NCBI RefSeq assembly: GCF_000708715.2
Contig: NZ_JENB01000014.1
Location: forward strand, 1 to 64,000
Reading direction: 5' to 3'
DNA length: 64,000 bases
Source of the DNA: Pseudomonas putida W15Oct28
GTDB taxonomy: Bacteria; Pseudomonadota; Gammaproteobacteria; Pseudomonadales; Pseudomonadaceae
A program made the position numbers and the translations under genes. The notes under the pieces were generated by a model. That model was not told the DNA's origin and ran no database searches. It saw nothing but the letters and a program-made list of their open reading frames with translations. Below, in pieces: positions 63,461-64,000 of the stretch; position 1 is the stretch's first letter; the number at the start of each line of letters is the position of its first letter.

Positions 63461-64000
63461 TTAGAAGTCGTACCGCGCCCCGACCATCATGCTGCGCGAC
63501 GGCCCGTAGAAGTTGAACGTAGACGTCGATCCCACCCGCGACAGGTAGTCCCGGTCAAACAGGTTGTTGACGTTGAGGGTGGCCGTCAGCTTCGAGGTAA
63601 CCGGGTACGACAGCATGGCATCGACCGTGGCATAGCCCGGTGCATCGATACGCACGCCACCGTTCTCGGAATAGAAGTTGCTCATCGCCGATACACCGCC
63701 GCCAATGGCCAGGCCGGTCAGCGGGCCTTGGCTGATGGTGTACTTGCTCCACAGCGAAGCCTGGTTGCGCGGCATGATGAAGAAGGTGGTTTCGGCGTCA
63801 CCCTTGAGGGTTTCAGTTTCCATCCAGGTGTAGCCGGCCAGCAGTTCCCAGTTTGGCGTCAGCTTGCCGCTCACTTCCACTTCGGCGCCTTTGACGCGGG
63901 TCTTGCCGGAGGCAACCGAGAAGTTGGTGTCTACACCATCCTCGTCGTACTCGGTGGTGGCGCGGTTCTTGTCGGTCAGGCGGAATACCGAGAAGCGGGT
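63461..64000 (-). CDS. TonB-dependent siderophore receptor, C-terminal part only
   Basis: The last 179 residues of a TonB-dependent receptor; the gene continues beyond the window. The sequence ends in the outer-membrane signature NLFDRDYLSRVG ... FYGPSRSMMVGARYDF with a terminal Phe. The upstream segment GKTRVKGAEVEVSGKLTPNWELLAGYTWMETET is typical of ferric siderophore receptors such as FhuE/FpvA types. The specific siderophore cannot be told. It lies next to the glycosyltransferase across a REP pair. Confidence 0.88.
   Translation of the reverse strand, partial: TRFSVFRLTDKNRATTEYDEDGVDTNFSVASGKTRVKGAEVEVSGKLTPNWELLAGYTWMETETLKGDAETTFFIMPRNQASLWSKYTISQGPLTGLAIGGGVSAMSNFYSENGGVRIDAPGYATVDAMLSYPVTSKLTATLNVNNLFDRDYLSRVGSTSTFNFYGPSRSMMVGARYDF

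Overview
The window is high-GC proteobacterial chromosome and reads as a Pseudomonas putida-group genome. Three things point there: the acetoin gene set acoR-acoX-A-B-C-adh, the ethanolamine set regulator/aldehyde dehydrogenase/permease/EutB/EutC, and many copies of the roughly 35-base Pseudomonas REP element, with a REP-associated transposase-like gene among them. The gene order agrees with what I remember of P. putida chromosomes; I could not check this. I see no rRNA, tRNA, CRISPR array, prophage or intact insertion sequence.

Layout. 1-3.6 kb: a divergent fatty-acyl module (thiolase, cut by the window edge, against a FabG-like reductase and a MaoC-type hydratase). 3.7-6.0 kb: MazG-like pyrophosphohydrolase, CmoM-like methyltransferase and two paralogous DUF4136 lipoproteins. 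6.3-9.5 kb: an FppA-type prepilin peptidase, a PprB-like response regulator and an orphan TpsB outer-membrane transporter. 9.6-17.4 kb: penicillin-binding protein 1C, a small membrane protein and a giant alpha-2-macroglobulin lipoprotein. 17.7-28.1 kb: MATE exporter, RAYT, arginine decarboxylase, YciH/SUI1 factor, Nudix hydrolase, DUF2333 protein, a two-receiver diguanylate cyclase and a chemoreceptor. 28.3-32.6 kb: DsbD, AroQ, AccB, AccC. 32.8-40.3 kb: acetoin/2,3-butanediol catabolism. 40.5-45.3 kb: a MORN-repeat/C13-peptidase lipoprotein, a Rossmann protein and the mpl-ubiX-lipoprotein operon. 45.4-53.1 kb: ethanolamine catabolism. 53.2-56.1 kb: GNAT, DedA, MtfA, Ppa. 56.2-64 kb: an S24-like regulator, a candidate small RNA, an iron-controlled cell-surface signalling system (receptor, ECF sigma, FecR), an AT-rich orphan glycosyltransferase and the end of a second TonB-dependent receptor.

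How genes work together. The acetoin and ethanolamine loci both yield acetaldehyde (AcoAB cleaves acetoin; EutBC deaminates ethanolamine). Each has a sigma-54 activator of the same GAF/AAA+/Fis design and a recognisable -24/-12 promoter, and a probable acetaldehyde dehydrogenase lies in the ethanolamine locus. PbpC and the alpha-2-macroglobulin form the known bacterial peptidoglycan-repair/protease-trap pair. PprB with FppA suggests surface-appendage control. The receptor/ECF/FecR set has a Fur-box-like site before the sigma gene.

The most unusual observations are: a REP pair embedded in frame inside the coding sequence of the ethanolamine sigma-54 activator; a lipoprotein joining eleven MORN repeats to a caspase-like C13 peptidase domain; a candidate structured RNA with a terminator at about 57.0-57.2 kb; a perfect one-helical-turn tandem repeat before the pprB-like gene; and a visibly AT-rich orphan glycosyltransferase.
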